From Apium graveolens (lineage: Eukaryota > Streptophyta > Magnoliopsida > Apiales > Apiaceae): DNA of 64,000 bases. Position 1 is the first letter of the stretch, and the number at the start of each line of letters is the position of its first letter. A model generated the notes under the pieces. It worked only from the letters and a program-made list of their open reading frames with translations. It ran no database searches and was not told the origin of the DNA. The stretch spans positions 56,990,673-57,054,672 of the forward strand of contig NC_133653.1 of assembly GCF_009905375.1 (NCBI RefSeq), in the 5' to 3' direction. The position numbers and the translations under genes were made by a program. Shown here one piece after another: positions 1 through 11,439 of the stretch.

Positions 1-634
1 CGTACGCGATTACCTTGTTGTGCTGTATAAGAAGCACCCTAATTCCTTATGCGAAGCGTCACTACACATCACAAAATCTCCTTTCCCATCCGGCAACGCC
101 ATCATAGGGGTCGTCGTATTTCTCTGTCCATTCGAACTTCTCATTCTTACGAGTAAGCCGCGTTAAAGGGGGCTACTATCTTTACAAACTTGAACGAACC
201 TCCGATAGTGACCGACCAATTCTACCTCTGGTAGTCGACCTAACCATGGTCATCAATTCATCAGTGGTCCTTTATTCATTCTTGTCAGGATCCTCCATGG
301 GATCCTCCTCAGCAACTATCCCTTCTAGGACAACATCCTCAACATGAACATCATCCGATCCCGCGTTAGGATGCTCTATCGGATCCATAATCTGATCTCC
401 AATAAGTAATAAAACATCATCACGTTGTTGCTCCTCAACCTCAGGGTTCGGAGTCCCGCTACCATATACGATAATGAACTACGCTTCTATCACGATATTT
501 ATAAGGGTTCCCATAAGGGTTTTAACTGTCAGTACTACGTTAGGTAGCCCGACTAGGAACTTGGCAATAGTTCTTATTATCTTAGTGAACTTATTATCTT
601 AAGGTCACATCATCTCTGAGGTTTATAACGCTTA
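1..634 (-). mobile_element. 5' internal region of a minus-strand Gypsy element (partial)
   Basis: This stretch lies just inside the primer-binding site at 635-646, so it is the start of the internal region of the element whose 5' LTR is 651-4755. The rest of the element lies beyond the left edge. The only coding signal is an open minus-strand frame ending at 272 and open back to about 487 (about 70 codons). It is very acidic, with runs such as PNPEVEEQQ and EEDPMEDPDKNE. I do not recognise it. It could be a leader ORF or the start of gag. No protease, reverse transcriptase or integrase motif is visible, so the lineage cannot be fixed. Confidence 0.55.
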
Positions 635-646
635 GCTTTGATACCA
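635..646 (-). other. primer-binding site of the left Gypsy element
   Basis: On the minus strand this reads TGGTATCAAAGC, one base off the usual complement of the initiator tRNA-Met 3' end (TGGTATCAGAGC). It lies 4 nt inside the LTR edge at 651. It sets the element orientation as minus and the adjacent LTR as the 5' LTR. Confidence 0.8.
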
Positions 647-904
647 CTTCTGTAACACCCCCAAATCCGGGGTCGGGGATCCGGGTTGTCACGAGTTCCA
701 TTTCCCTTAATAACACCCAATCTTAATAAATAATCAACTACTCTGTACTGTGACCCCACAATAAACACACACACCACAAGTTATAGTCTCAGAGATGAAC
801 ACTCAAAAATAACACAAGTCCTTATATTCCACAATTATAAACCGTTACACCTTAAAAAGGTTCTGAATAAATTTACATATTCCTTGCCATTATTACAATT
901 CATA

Positions 905-1045
905 TTATACATAAGTCTGGTTCATCAATAGTTGAAAACCTAGCCTATTGGTAGCTCCTACCTCAGCTACGGCGGCATCAACGCTTTCAGAAGACTGCGG
1001 AACATTTTCTAACCGCTTGCGAATCGGGAGCTTGGTCCTGTTCAT
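905..1045 (-). CDS. 46-codon ORF in the LTR, N terminus like a histone H3 tail
   Basis: The minus-strand ATG at 1045 lies 9 nt after the putative splice acceptor at 1055. The predicted peptide starts MNRTKLPIRKRLENV, is basic at first, and then becomes acidic and neutral (VPQSSESVDAAVAEVG). Its first ten residues match the H3 tail MARTKQTARK at M, R, T, K, R and K. A comparable ORF sits in the same place in the LTR at 4756-8481. Whether it is translated is unknown. It could be a chance ORF in R/U5. Confidence 0.3.
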   Translation of the reverse strand: MNRTKLPIRKRLENVPQSSESVDAAVAEVGATNRLGFQLLMNQTYV

Positions 1046-1054
1046 TTTTTCTAT

Positions 1055-2997
1055 CTGTTGTTGTGTGATGAAAGAAGAAAGCAAGGGTGAGCAGCAAGCC
1101 CACCAAAATAATATGTATAATGATTAACAATATATGAGCCTTCTCATAGTACTCATGAAAGTCTTGGTCAAAAGAAATGAACCAAGTTTGATATCTTAAT
1201 GCGATGAAGTCACAAAATATTTAGTATATATACATATATACTTTTCAAAATCTTGGAAGTCCTCTTCCATGCATAATATACACAGAGTTCTAGTTTATAA
1301 CTGTATAAAAATATCGTTGCAAGGTGATCTCATATATCTACCCTTGTCTCAACGTTTTTCTGAAAATCTTTGATATGCATAAGATAATCATTAACTAGAT
1401 ATAAGTTGAAAATATGAAGTTACAAGATACCCCAATATACTTATATCTTTTCCAAATATTACTTGAACTACCACCGTTCAAGTTATAATCAGTTCAAAAG
1501 TTCATCACATAGATGAGACTACAAGACAAGATATGAATGGATTCAATCTTTGAATATCATTATAAATAATGAAGTTACGAGATACTTCATTAAATCCCGA
1601 TATATATATACACCTATATATATACATTTCATACACTCCTTGAAAACCTCTGTTATGAAAATTATAAACAGAGTTGCAATATCCAATGAATTTGGAAAGG
1701 AGAAAACCTTGGCATAAACCTGATATCTTGCTGATCAGGCAAAGATACTAATAAGTAACCTTTTCTACTAGTAGATGGACGAATTCCCCACTGGTCATCA
1801 CCCTGGCCGCAATAGGACCTTATGCTAGACTGCCACTCAGCCACTTACGCATTTGATGAACTCCCACTGAGCCACTTACACTTTCATGGACGCCCACTGA
1901 GCCCATGTTGCTTATGCCGACTCAAATAGATGAACTTACTTCCCGAACGATGGGCAATTAATCAAGATGTTTTCTCAAAATAGCAACCTCGTTGCGAATG
2001 TAAAATACACCACTGAGCCGGATCCCTCAAGTTTTGAACGAGTATTTAAATCCCCTTTAAAAGGAAGATCTTAAATATAAAAATGAGTTTTGGGATCCGC
2101 TCTAACTTTTAAAAATCATTTTGAAGACTCGAAAACACTTTAAAGAGTGTTTGGAGTAATGCTGATTTAATGAAATAAATCAGTCCCAATATATTAGAAA
2201 ATATCTGAATATTATTATTTAAATAATATTCCCATAAAGAATAATCTTTATAAAAATAATTGAAGTAGAAGTTTTAAAACTTATACTTGAAATGAGTTTT
2301 AAATAACCAAAGATATACTTATACGAAAGTACTATCTTTATTTGAATAATCAAAGATAAGTTTGATTATCGACACCTTAGTCTTTAATAAAATAAAGAAC
2401 ATATCTCAGCAAATAATCGGAGTCATAGATCCTCAAATGAATATTCAAATAATATTCATTAAATAATATAAACTGAGTCATAAGCCCTCGTATGAATATT
2501 CAAATAATATTCAATAAATAATATAAAAGAGTCATAAGCCCTCGAATGAATATTCAAAATAATATTCATTAAATAAAATAAAGGAGTCATAAGCCCTCGA
2601 ATGAATATTCGTAATAATATTCATTAAATAAAATAAAGTTATCGAATAAACCTTATTCGATTAATAGTTTTAAAAACTATATCAATATATATATAAATAT
2701 AAATATAAATTATACTCGGGAGCCTCGCCTCCCGGTTTTAGAAAAAGTTCACCTTTTGATCCCCTATACTAAGGGTATACGCAAATACCGCTTATCTCTA
2801 GCATAGGTATTATGCAACGAATAAGCATTTGAACCAACAGATATATAAATCAAGAATACGAAACAGACATGCATATATACCATATCACATGCTACAATAT
2901 ATCGCAAGAATTTGCTAATAACAAATATACATTTATCACAAGATCATGCATATACACATATACATCACAACAACAGTATAACGGGTAGAAAACTTGC
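1055..2997 (-). other. putative GC-AG intron inside the left Gypsy LTR
   Basis: On the minus strand the donor reads CTCAG|GCAAGT (2998/2997). The acceptor ends CAACAACAG at 1055. CTCAC, a good branch-site match, lies about 33 nt before the acceptor in a pyrimidine-rich context. About 45 nt upstream of the donor another acceptor-like TTTATAG|G occurs, which would define a short exon. The same signals in the same order are present in the two other long Gypsy LTRs of this window. This is inferred from sequence only. Confidence 0.45.
2400..2640. repeat. AT-rich ~65-bp direct repeats in the left LTR
   Basis: About four imperfect copies combine GAATATTCAAATAATATTC, ATTAAATAA and GGAGTCATAAGCCCTCGAATG in tandem. 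They lie within the 4.1-kb LTR upstream (in element sense) of the second-exon region. Confidence 0.7.
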
Positions 2998-5900
2998 CTG
3001 AGCGACTGGGGGTTACAAATGGCTCGGGACGAGTTTGGTAACCTATAAACAACATATAAGTTGGAATTAAACCGAAGTCACTTGTAAATCTATACTTTAA
3101 CCAAATTAGACTCTAACGCTCGATTTGCGCTTACTGATTCTCTTAAGTCGCTCGAGTACCCTCGGCTCCACCATTTTTAATAAATTAACCATTACGAGTT
3201 TTAAGGCGATTCCTTCGCGAGTGTCTTACCAACTGCTTATTACACTTTACATAAATGTTTCATACTCCAATTAGTCATTTAAGGTCTTTAACCTATGTTT
3301 CAAAGTAAGGCGAGGGGTAATATTTCGTTCGCGAAATGTCGTTACTTAAAACGGCCGTTTCTCCTAAACCGTACATCGGAATCAAATGAACCACATATCA
3401 AAACGAAGCCCGTAACATGAACTATCTAAACATGGCAATGGTAAAAACCTAGAAGGGAGTTCTCGGATCCTAATGTTATGAACAAAAGCAGTCTAAAGTA
3501 AATCGGACATTACGACGGCTATGTTTACGCGATTTCCAAATTTTTTACCATTCCAAATCATATCAATCCAACTACCAATCAACAACAACTCAAGATACAC
3601 ATCAATGCTACTGATTTCAGTCATAATAAGCTCAAGGATCGCAATCCAATCATATATTATAACATCTCCAAATTCAACTAAACTACTTAACAATTAAGCT
3701 CGAATCATGCTTATCATTCAAATTACTACTCATCCATCCAAACCATCTCCAAACTTCAACATTCAAACTTATTACTAAAGGGTGTGAAGATTTATACATT
3801 TCTTGAAGGGTGGAAAGTTACTAGGAAGCCTTATGGAGCCTCCTACAAGCTTGATCTTTCCAAAGAAATCAAGAACACAAAGTTAGGTTTTGAAGTTTCT
3901 AAAAGTCCGATTTAAAGAACTGTAAAAATGAGGGTCTTACCATGCTTATTTAGAAGAGACTTGTGAACAAGAGTTGTAGGCCATCTCAATACCTTTCCAA
4001 CGAGCTATAGAACACAACATTTGAGTGAGTATTGAAGGAGATATGTTAGTTTGAAGTTGCTGGGTTTGTTTTAGCCGAGAGCTTTCTTCTTGAAATGGGA
4101 AAGTCAACTTTCAATTTGTATTTGTGTTATGATATTTATTGGTTAGTTGCTTCCTTTTGTCTTGGAATTAAATTAAATTTTTACCATGGTGAAAAATGTG
4201 TGGCTCACAATCAACCAACCAATCCTTCCCACTTGTCATGCTTAGGTCATCAAGCTTAGGTCATCTTGTTACACTTGTCTTCTTCTTGTTGGTTTGATGA
4301 CATCATCATCCCTAACCTCCTTGATTAACTCCTAATTGCTTGCCTAATGACCGCTGATTTGTTATATGGTTCGCTTAACTTTCGTTCTCGTTTATCGTTT
4401 GAGGAATCATATCCGGGATCTTATCACTTGGGTTCCCCTAAACCTTCCTCAATATTTTATATTCCTTTTTATGATCCCCTCTTAAAATCCTTGAATTTAA
4501 ATCCTATTTATCCTGTTACCTTATACTCACTTCTTTCTGTATCTGGTGGATTTCCGGGAAAAATCAAAGTGTTCGGAATTGGATTCTGACGATCTTTACA
4601 TACACTTATATACCATATGGAGTACTAATAAAATCTCAGAATATCAATAACAGAACCCCTACATAGTGTGGCATGAAAAGTTTTCTTATTCAGCATAATC
4701 AGCAAAATCACTATTCATAAGGGTTTCAAAAATTCCAAAAATTGGGGTTATTACAACAAATTTCAAAAGTGGTTTTATAAAATTTCTAAAAATCCAAGTT
4801 ATTTTATGGTATAAATTTTATAATTTTTGAACTTGTATTCTATTTTATAAAAATAAATCTTTATAAATTTTAGTTGTGATAATTAGCAAATTACAAGGTA
4901 GCCCTTGCATGCAAACCACCCTTCCATTCTTTTCAAGGACAAAGAGGACATTTCCAAACCCACTAACTCATGAATTATTAGCCAAATTACCTCCTTGACC
5001 TTGCATGCAAGATAGCCTAACTCTAGCTAGAAGGATACCCTTATAATTTCTCAAACCCACTCACATTATAGTCAAATCAAGACATAAAAACAAATCAAGG
5101 AAGTGATCACCACTTCACTTCACCCCACCACTTCACTCTCCTCTTCTTCCTCCCCCTCCCTCTCGGCTTTCTCCCCCTCCCCTCTCGGCAATTCCAAAAA
5201 CTGAGCCCCATCCCCTTCTTTCTTCATTTCTTCACTCAAACAATCATCCTATAATCAAGTAATCTTACTCCCTACATGTTGTTCTTGTATATCTTAAGAG
5301 TTTATAGTAGAGAACTTATGTGTTGACCTTGCATGGTGGTGTTTTTGTTAAAACTCCAAGTGAATATCCTTGATTCTTGTGAATTCAAGGCTTTCACCAT
5401 GAGTTATAATATCAAAGGGTTGAGAATGGCTAGACATGAGTATGCTACACTCATGCAATTGTTGTTTTCACCCTAATCCATTCGGCCATGACTTGATAGG
5501 AGCCGAATGGATGGTGTTTTGGTTGCCTTGTTTCATTTTGTATGTTTTTGTGATGATAACATGAGAATCTTAGTGAAATCTTGGTAAAAGCCTTTGCATG
5601 CTAGGTGATCATTTATATATAATCCATGATAGGCTTGCATGTTGAATTAAAATGAAAATTTATTTGGAAAGCATGTGGTTTTGGTTTGTAAGACTTGAAG
5701 TCATGCATGCATGTAGATTACTCTTGAAAATTTTGGAAGTTCTTGATCATTCGGATGGTTATTTTGTTAGTGAACCTTAATGTTGGTTAGGTTAAGATAT
5801 TAATTAAGAATGTTGCTTTTTAAAATGTGATATTTTTTCGTTTATATTTATCATGAAGGTTAAAATTGTTGTCCTTGGAAACATGATGACTTGTAATTTG

Positions 5901-7073
5901 TGTAATGTGATTTCCTTTGTTTTGTTATGTTGCACCCTAGGTAAGGATGGTCTCCACTAAGCCTATTTTGAGTGTAAGGGAGTTAGTTCAGTAGATCACC
6001 ATAGTTAAGTCATGGTTTGGGTATTTGGGTTGTTGGTGGTTGAGTTTGTTAAGTGAGAACCTTGGAGAAAGGAGAGTCTTAGTTTCTGCAGAAAATCAGT
6101 TTAGTACCCTGAGGTTTAGAGTGAGTTTTGACCAAGTCATTGTTGTGCACTTTGAGGCCCAAGCAACCAGAAGCTAGCATTAGGAGTATATAAAAGGTTT
6201 TAGATGTTTGTTGGAGGTTTAAAAGTCGTTTGGTTAGGTGCACAAGTGGAATCACAAAATCTGTCCAGCAGGGGACAGTTTTGTTGCAACTTAGAAATAG
6301 GAAGTTTTGACCATGTCATGGGTAGGACCTCATTAGGCCCGGTTGGGCCTTAGTTTGAGGGAGTGTCAGAAGAGTTTTTCCAACCATATTTCATAGGATT
6401 TGAGTTAGAACCATGTGTCACAAGTTAGTTCAAGTCAGGGCATTTTCTGCCCAGAAAAACAGGGGAACCATGGACTTTAAGCTTAGGCCCAAGGAGGCCC
6501 AAGCTAGTCCCTTGAGCCACATCAAGTTTGGGAGATGCATTATGGTCAGAAGAGTCTAGTGTAGAAGTTTTGGAGGTAAAGTTGTAGTTTAAGAGTGTCT
6601 AATACACTCAAGAAACCAAGATGTCATTCTGAAATTTACTCCAGTGAGCACTTTCACTTAACACATAGTTTTAGAGCACTTATGAGTGAGACCTAGTTTG
6701 ACCATTATGGTTGCAAGATAGTATAAATCCATTAGAGTTAAGGACCAAGTGACTTAAGTTGTGGATCGAGATCATCCAAGCCTAGTGTTGCATTTTGGTG
6801 TGTGTAATATTATTTGATATTAAAATATGATATGTGAGTATATGTGGTTACAAGGACTATGGTATATATAAGGTGATTATAAATTGAGTGCATATAGGCC
6901 TAAGTGCCATTTGTGTTTAATTTCGGGTTGTAAATAGGTTAAGTTGGTGAGAATATATTATAATGAGGTTATTATTATTTATGTAGGATCTCAAGACGAG
7001 GGTAAACTTGCCATAAGGTCGAGTAAAGCTTCCAGTTGCTCCTACCAGCCAGACCACACCAGCTTTTCTCAAG

Positions 7074-8234
7074 GCAAGTGATTCAACCTGTCTTTCGTAT
7101 TCACTGCAAATGTGTAATAATTAGTTCATATATATTGATGCGATTATCCTGAGTTATCTTGATATACTTGAACCAAGCGATTCTTAAATCTATTTTATAT
7201 TATATAGAAATGCCATGAAACCTCAAGTACATATTACAAGTAGATCAAGAGTCGTATCACGCTAGTATATCAAAGTAATTGGGATGCCATGATAAAATAA
7301 AGATTTGATATAATATTTGATTGATCCTCTTGATTAACATGCTATTGATTTCTAAAATATTGACATCTCACCCTGATGCTTGAACCCCAATAGAAACTGT
7401 ACTTTAATACCTAAAAGCCAGATATTCTTTAAGGTTGTTCTTAATTGATTGATAACCCTTTTTCTTGCCCTAAAGTTCGACAATCCTGAATTACCTTGAG
7501 CTAAAGACCATTTCTTCATACCTTAACACCCCTAGTATTCATGAAGCTTATCTTCTTGATGTTCTAGTACTTGTACCTTGTCGAAAAACATTGCTTTAAG
7601 ACTAGTTTGGCATTACTCTTTCATATTACCCAATAGCCTTGCTAAATCTCCTTGTCAAAGTTCTTGTTTATGGAAACCTCTCAATTACCCTAATATAGTA
7701 AAGCCTAGTGGATCATGGCCCTGAGATTTGGTAACATATTTCCAGTGTTTCAAGTTGATCTATAATCCCTTGATAAAAATGTTTACTACTTAAGAGATTT
7801 TATCATAAATCGGCATTAGTTTTTGAAATAGTTAAAATATGGATTTTCAGTCCCAAAGGGGGGGGGGATAAATGTTTTCTTTGAATAGTGGATCTGGACT
7901 GAGACGCGAGTCCTTTCCACACTTATATTGTAGGCTTAAAAGTTGCCTAGGGGTCCCATTAATGTTCTAAAACCCAGCGAGGTTCGGGATTACTTCGCGG
8001 CTGATCACCGGCTGTAATTCGTAGCGTCATAAAATGATTTTGTTAAAGTTATGATTTTGAAAATGTTTTGATTCAAGCAAATGATGCCATCACTCAAATT
8101 TTTATCTCTTGTTAACATTGGTTATGCCTTCGCATTATCATTCTTTTATATATATCTCAATTTATGTTTTGTACCATATAGTTTAGCACTTGTTGAGCAT
8201 TTGGCTCACTCCTTGCTTTACCCTAATATTTCAG
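7074..8234 (+). other. putative GC-AG intron inside the plus-strand Gypsy LTR
   Basis: The donor is CTCAAG|GCAAGTG at 7073/7074 and the acceptor is ATATTTCAG at 8234. GGCTCACTCC provides CTCAC about 26 nt upstream of the acceptor. The layout matches the other two long Gypsy LTRs in the window although the bulk sequence differs. RNA evidence is not available to me. Confidence 0.5.
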
Positions 8235-8243
8235 CTAGCAGCT

Positions 8244-8315
8244 ATGGTTAGATTCAACCAGACAGCACGTAAGACCTGTGACGCCGATGCGTATGTCCGA
8301 GCTCAGGTAGAATAA
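8244..8315 (+). CDS. 23-codon ORF after the LTR intron, H3-tail-like start
   Basis: The ATG is 9 nt after the putative acceptor. The peptide begins MVRFNQTARKTC. The H3 tail is MARTKQTARKST, so M, R, Q, T, A, R and K coincide. The DNA CAGACAGCACGTAAG is also close to a histone H3 coding stretch. After that the reading diverges and stops. It may be a decayed captured fragment or chance. Confidence 0.3.
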   Translation: MVRFNQTARKTCDADAYVRAQVE

Positions 8316-8481
8316 GAGATAATTTTGTGTAAGGAATCGATATTAAAATTAGTTGTAATAGATGGTAGTGTTGGGCTGTTCCAAACCCTAAACTGTAAGA
8401 TCTTGGATTCAGTTATGTTTACTTTCTTTTAAATATTGTAATAGTTATATTTATTTTGTTTGTTAAGTTGGGGGTGTTACA

Positions 8482-11437
8482 CATGATAGGAATCTTCTGT
8501 AACACTAGTCGATAATCCATTAGTTGGTTTCTAATCCAAAGCACTTGAGCACAATAACTTCCAGCAGCTATGTATTCAGCCTCAGCTGTGGAAGTTGACA
8601 CGGATTGTTATTTCTTACTTTTCCAGGACACAAGTTCTTGACCAAGAAATTGATAGCTTCCACTAGTACTCTTTCTGTCCACCGTGCATCTAGCAAAATC
8701 TGCATATGTGTATCCAACAACTTCAAAACCAGTTCCCTTAGAATACCACAATCCCAAATTTGGAGTATCCTTCAAATATCTAAAAATCTTTTTCATAGCC
8801 ATTAAGTGTAATTCTTTAGAATTACCTTGAAATCTTGCACACAGACATGTAACAAATATGATTTCTGGTATACTTGAAGTCAAATAAAATAGAGATGCAA
8901 TAATTCCCCTATAACTTAAAATGTCTACATTTTTTCCCTTCTTATTTTCATCCAACTTGATAGCTGTAGACATAGGAGTTGATGCAGGTGAGCAGTCCAC
9001 CATTCTAAATTTCTTCAGAAGATCTTTGACATGCTTTTTATCATTGATGAAAATTACATCACTTTTTTGACTTAGTCCAAGGAAATAACTTAATTCTTAT
9101 ATCATACTCATCTCAAATTCACTTTGCATGAGTTTTGAGAATCTTTGACACAACTTCTTATTAAAAAAGTGATATCATCCACATAAATTTGAACTAGGAT
9201 AATATCATCACCATGTTGCTTGTAAAAGAGAGTTTTATCAATTGTGCCTCTAGTGAATCCATTCTTGATCAAGAATTCTGATAAAGTGTCATACCATACT
9301 CTTGATGCTTGCTTCAAATCATAGAGAGCCTTTAGGAGTCTGTAGATAAAATTAGGAAACTCTGGATCTTCAAAGCCATGAGGTTGTTTTACATAGACTT
9401 CTTCTATTTCACTATTGAGGAATGTACTTTTCATATCCATTTCATACACTTTGAAATTTGAGTGTGCAGCAAATATAAGAAAACTTCTTAATGCTTCAAG
9501 TCTTGCAACTGAAACAAAAGTTTCATTATAGGAAATTCCTTCTTCTTGTGAGTAGCCTTTTCAACAAGTCTTGTTTTGCTTCTGGTAACAACACCATTTT
9601 CATCCATCTTGTTCATGTACACCCACTTTGTTCCAATGATGTTTCTATTTCTTGGTGAAGGAACCAACTCCCAAACTTTGTTTCTTTCAAATTAATTTAT
9701 CTCTTCTTGCATAACAGTTATTTAATCAGGATCAAATAGAGCTTCTTCAGTTTTCTTAGGCTCAATTTGAGATAGAAAGCAGGCATGTAGACATTTATTT
9801 ATAGTGGCACTTCTAGTTCTCATACCGGCACTGGGATCATCAATAATAGTGTCTCTAGTGTGACTCATTTCCTATTTTCTGGTGTGTTGATTTTGATGAC
9901 TAGAAGTGTCATCATTTTCTTCATTATTGGCATGACTTGCGAAACTATCACCTCTTTCTCCCCATGAGTTTGTGCTATCAAATTCATGTGAGTTTATGTC
10001 TTGAGATGAATCCTCATTCACAGAAGTACTTGATCACTAGCTTCTTCTTCTCCATTATCTGCATTCTTTCCATCATCTTTAGAATCACTATCAAGGTTGG
10101 GATTTTCAAATTTTAAAGCTTCAGCTTCACTTTTAGCAAGACATTCTAAACCGGGATACTTGTCATCATCAAAAGTTACATATGTGCTTTCCATGATTTT
10201 CCTTTGCTCTAGTACATAGACCCTGTAAGCTATCCTTTCCAATGAATAACCAAGAAAGATAGCTTCAAATACTTTAGAGTCAAATTTGCCGATATATTCA
10301 GAGTTTTCTTTTAAAATAAAGCATTTTCTTCCAAACACATGAAGATGTTTAACTGTAGGCTTCTTCTTAGGCATGATTTAGTAGGGTGACTTGTTAATGC
10401 TTTTATTTACCAAGTATTTGTTTTGAGTATAATATGTTGTGTTAAAAGCTTCTTCCCAAAAGCTTTTTAGCAGCTTGGCATCCTGCAACATTGTTCTTGT
10501 AGCTTCAACTAGAGTTCCGTTCTTTCTTCAACCACACTATTTTGTTGAGGTGTCCTTGAGTGATGTCCTTATCTTGACAGAAATCATACAGTATAGATTT
10601 CTGAACTCGGTACCATTTTCACTTCTTAATCTTTTCACAAAATTTTGATCTTCAGCATACAATCTTCTTTATGTGCTTAATGATAATGTTTGGATTTTCA
10701 TCTTTAGAATGCATAAATTCCACCCAAGTGTATCTTGAGTAGCCATCCACCATTACTAGTGCATATTTCTTCTTAGAAATGGACATGACATTCACAGGAC
10801 CAAACAAATTCATGTGGATAAGTTGTAGATGAGCATTGATAGAGTTCACAATTTTACTTTTATGACTTGATCTTTTCATCTTTTCTTTCTGAAAATCTTC
10901 ACAGACTTCATCTTGGACAAACTTCAATGTTAGCATATCTCTCACTAATTCTCTTTTCACAAGAGTGTTGATTACCTTGAATTTTAGGTGAGAGAGCTTT
11001 TTATTCCAAATTCTGCATCGATCACTTCATGCTTTAGTGTAGAAGCAACATACCTTGTCCTTATTTACAGAGTTCATGTCTTCAGCAAATAGGCTTTCTT
11101 TCCTTACGCCTTTGAGAGTAACTTCACCAGTCTTCTTCTCTGAGATTGTACAATCTTCTCTATCAAATTTAACTTTGAATCCTTTCTCCGTGAATTGGAT
11201 TACACTTAAAAGATTAACCTAAAGTCCCCCAACCAATGCTACATCTTGAATGAAAATATTACCACAAATCAAATTGCCATATCCCACTATAAATCCCTTA
11301 CTATTGTCTCCAAAGGTCACCAAAGGGCCAACCATCTCCTCAAACTATGATAATAGGTTTTATCACCTGTCATGTGTCTGGAACAACCACTATCAATGAT
11401 CCACATGACTTTATTCTTCTTCCCTGCATACAATAAT
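8482..11437 (-). pseudogene. Copia-1 pol (protease, integrase, RT, RNase H fragments)
   Basis: Recognisable in order: an aspartic protease start near 11395 ([14 protein letters not shown], degraded); integrase core at 10652-10960, with HMNLFGP where the family has HMDLFGP, so the first catalytic Asp is changed; integrase C-terminus and linker at 10018-10374; reverse transcriptase at 9108-9449 with the polymerase signature YVDD and the helix MDMKSTFLNS; RNase H at 8608-9003 and 8484-8601 with [13 protein letters not shown]. The coding sequence stops at 8482 in mid-domain where the Gypsy LTR starts. At least six frame breaks separate the pieces. Sequence style (MKSTFLN...[12 protein letters not shown]) fits the SIRE/Maximus lineage. 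Confidence 0.85.
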
Positions 11438-11439
11438 TT

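Larger units (their letters stand above)
651..4755 (-). mobile_element. 5' LTR (about 4.1 kb) of a minus-strand Gypsy element
   Basis: On the plus strand it opens TGTAACACCCCC and closes GGGGTTATTACA, giving a near-palindromic TGTAAYA...TRTTACA pair. The PBS adjoins its left end. At 4105 bp it is unusually long and recalls the long LTRs of Del/Tekay-type chromoviruses, but no chromodomain or pol is present to prove that. It contains a possible GC-AG intron (1055-2997) and a 46-codon ORF (905-1045). AT-rich direct repeats of about 65 bp occur at 2400-2640 (ATGAATATTCAAATAATATTC with AGTCATAAGCCCTCG). It inserted into the plus-strand LTR that continues at 4756. Confidence 0.75.
4756..8481 (+). 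mobile_element. 3' part of a plus-strand Gypsy LTR inserted in Copia-1
   Basis: The right end ...GGGGGTGTTACA at 8481 abuts Copia-1 RNase H coding sequence with no PBS, so this is a 3' or solo LTR in plus orientation. The left end is cut by the minus-strand LTR ending at 4755, so the true LTR start is beyond the window. It holds a pyrimidine-rich block at 5105-5240 (possible transcription start region), a possible exon at 6987-7073 (acceptor-like GTAG|G), a possible GC-AG intron and a 23-codon ORF. No protein domain is seen. A homopolymer of ten G lies near 7858-7867. Confidence 0.65.

Noticed and set aside
4347..4589. Plus-strand ORF of 80 codons
   Set aside because: Lies within the Gypsy LTR; no recognisable domain and no support on sequence grounds.
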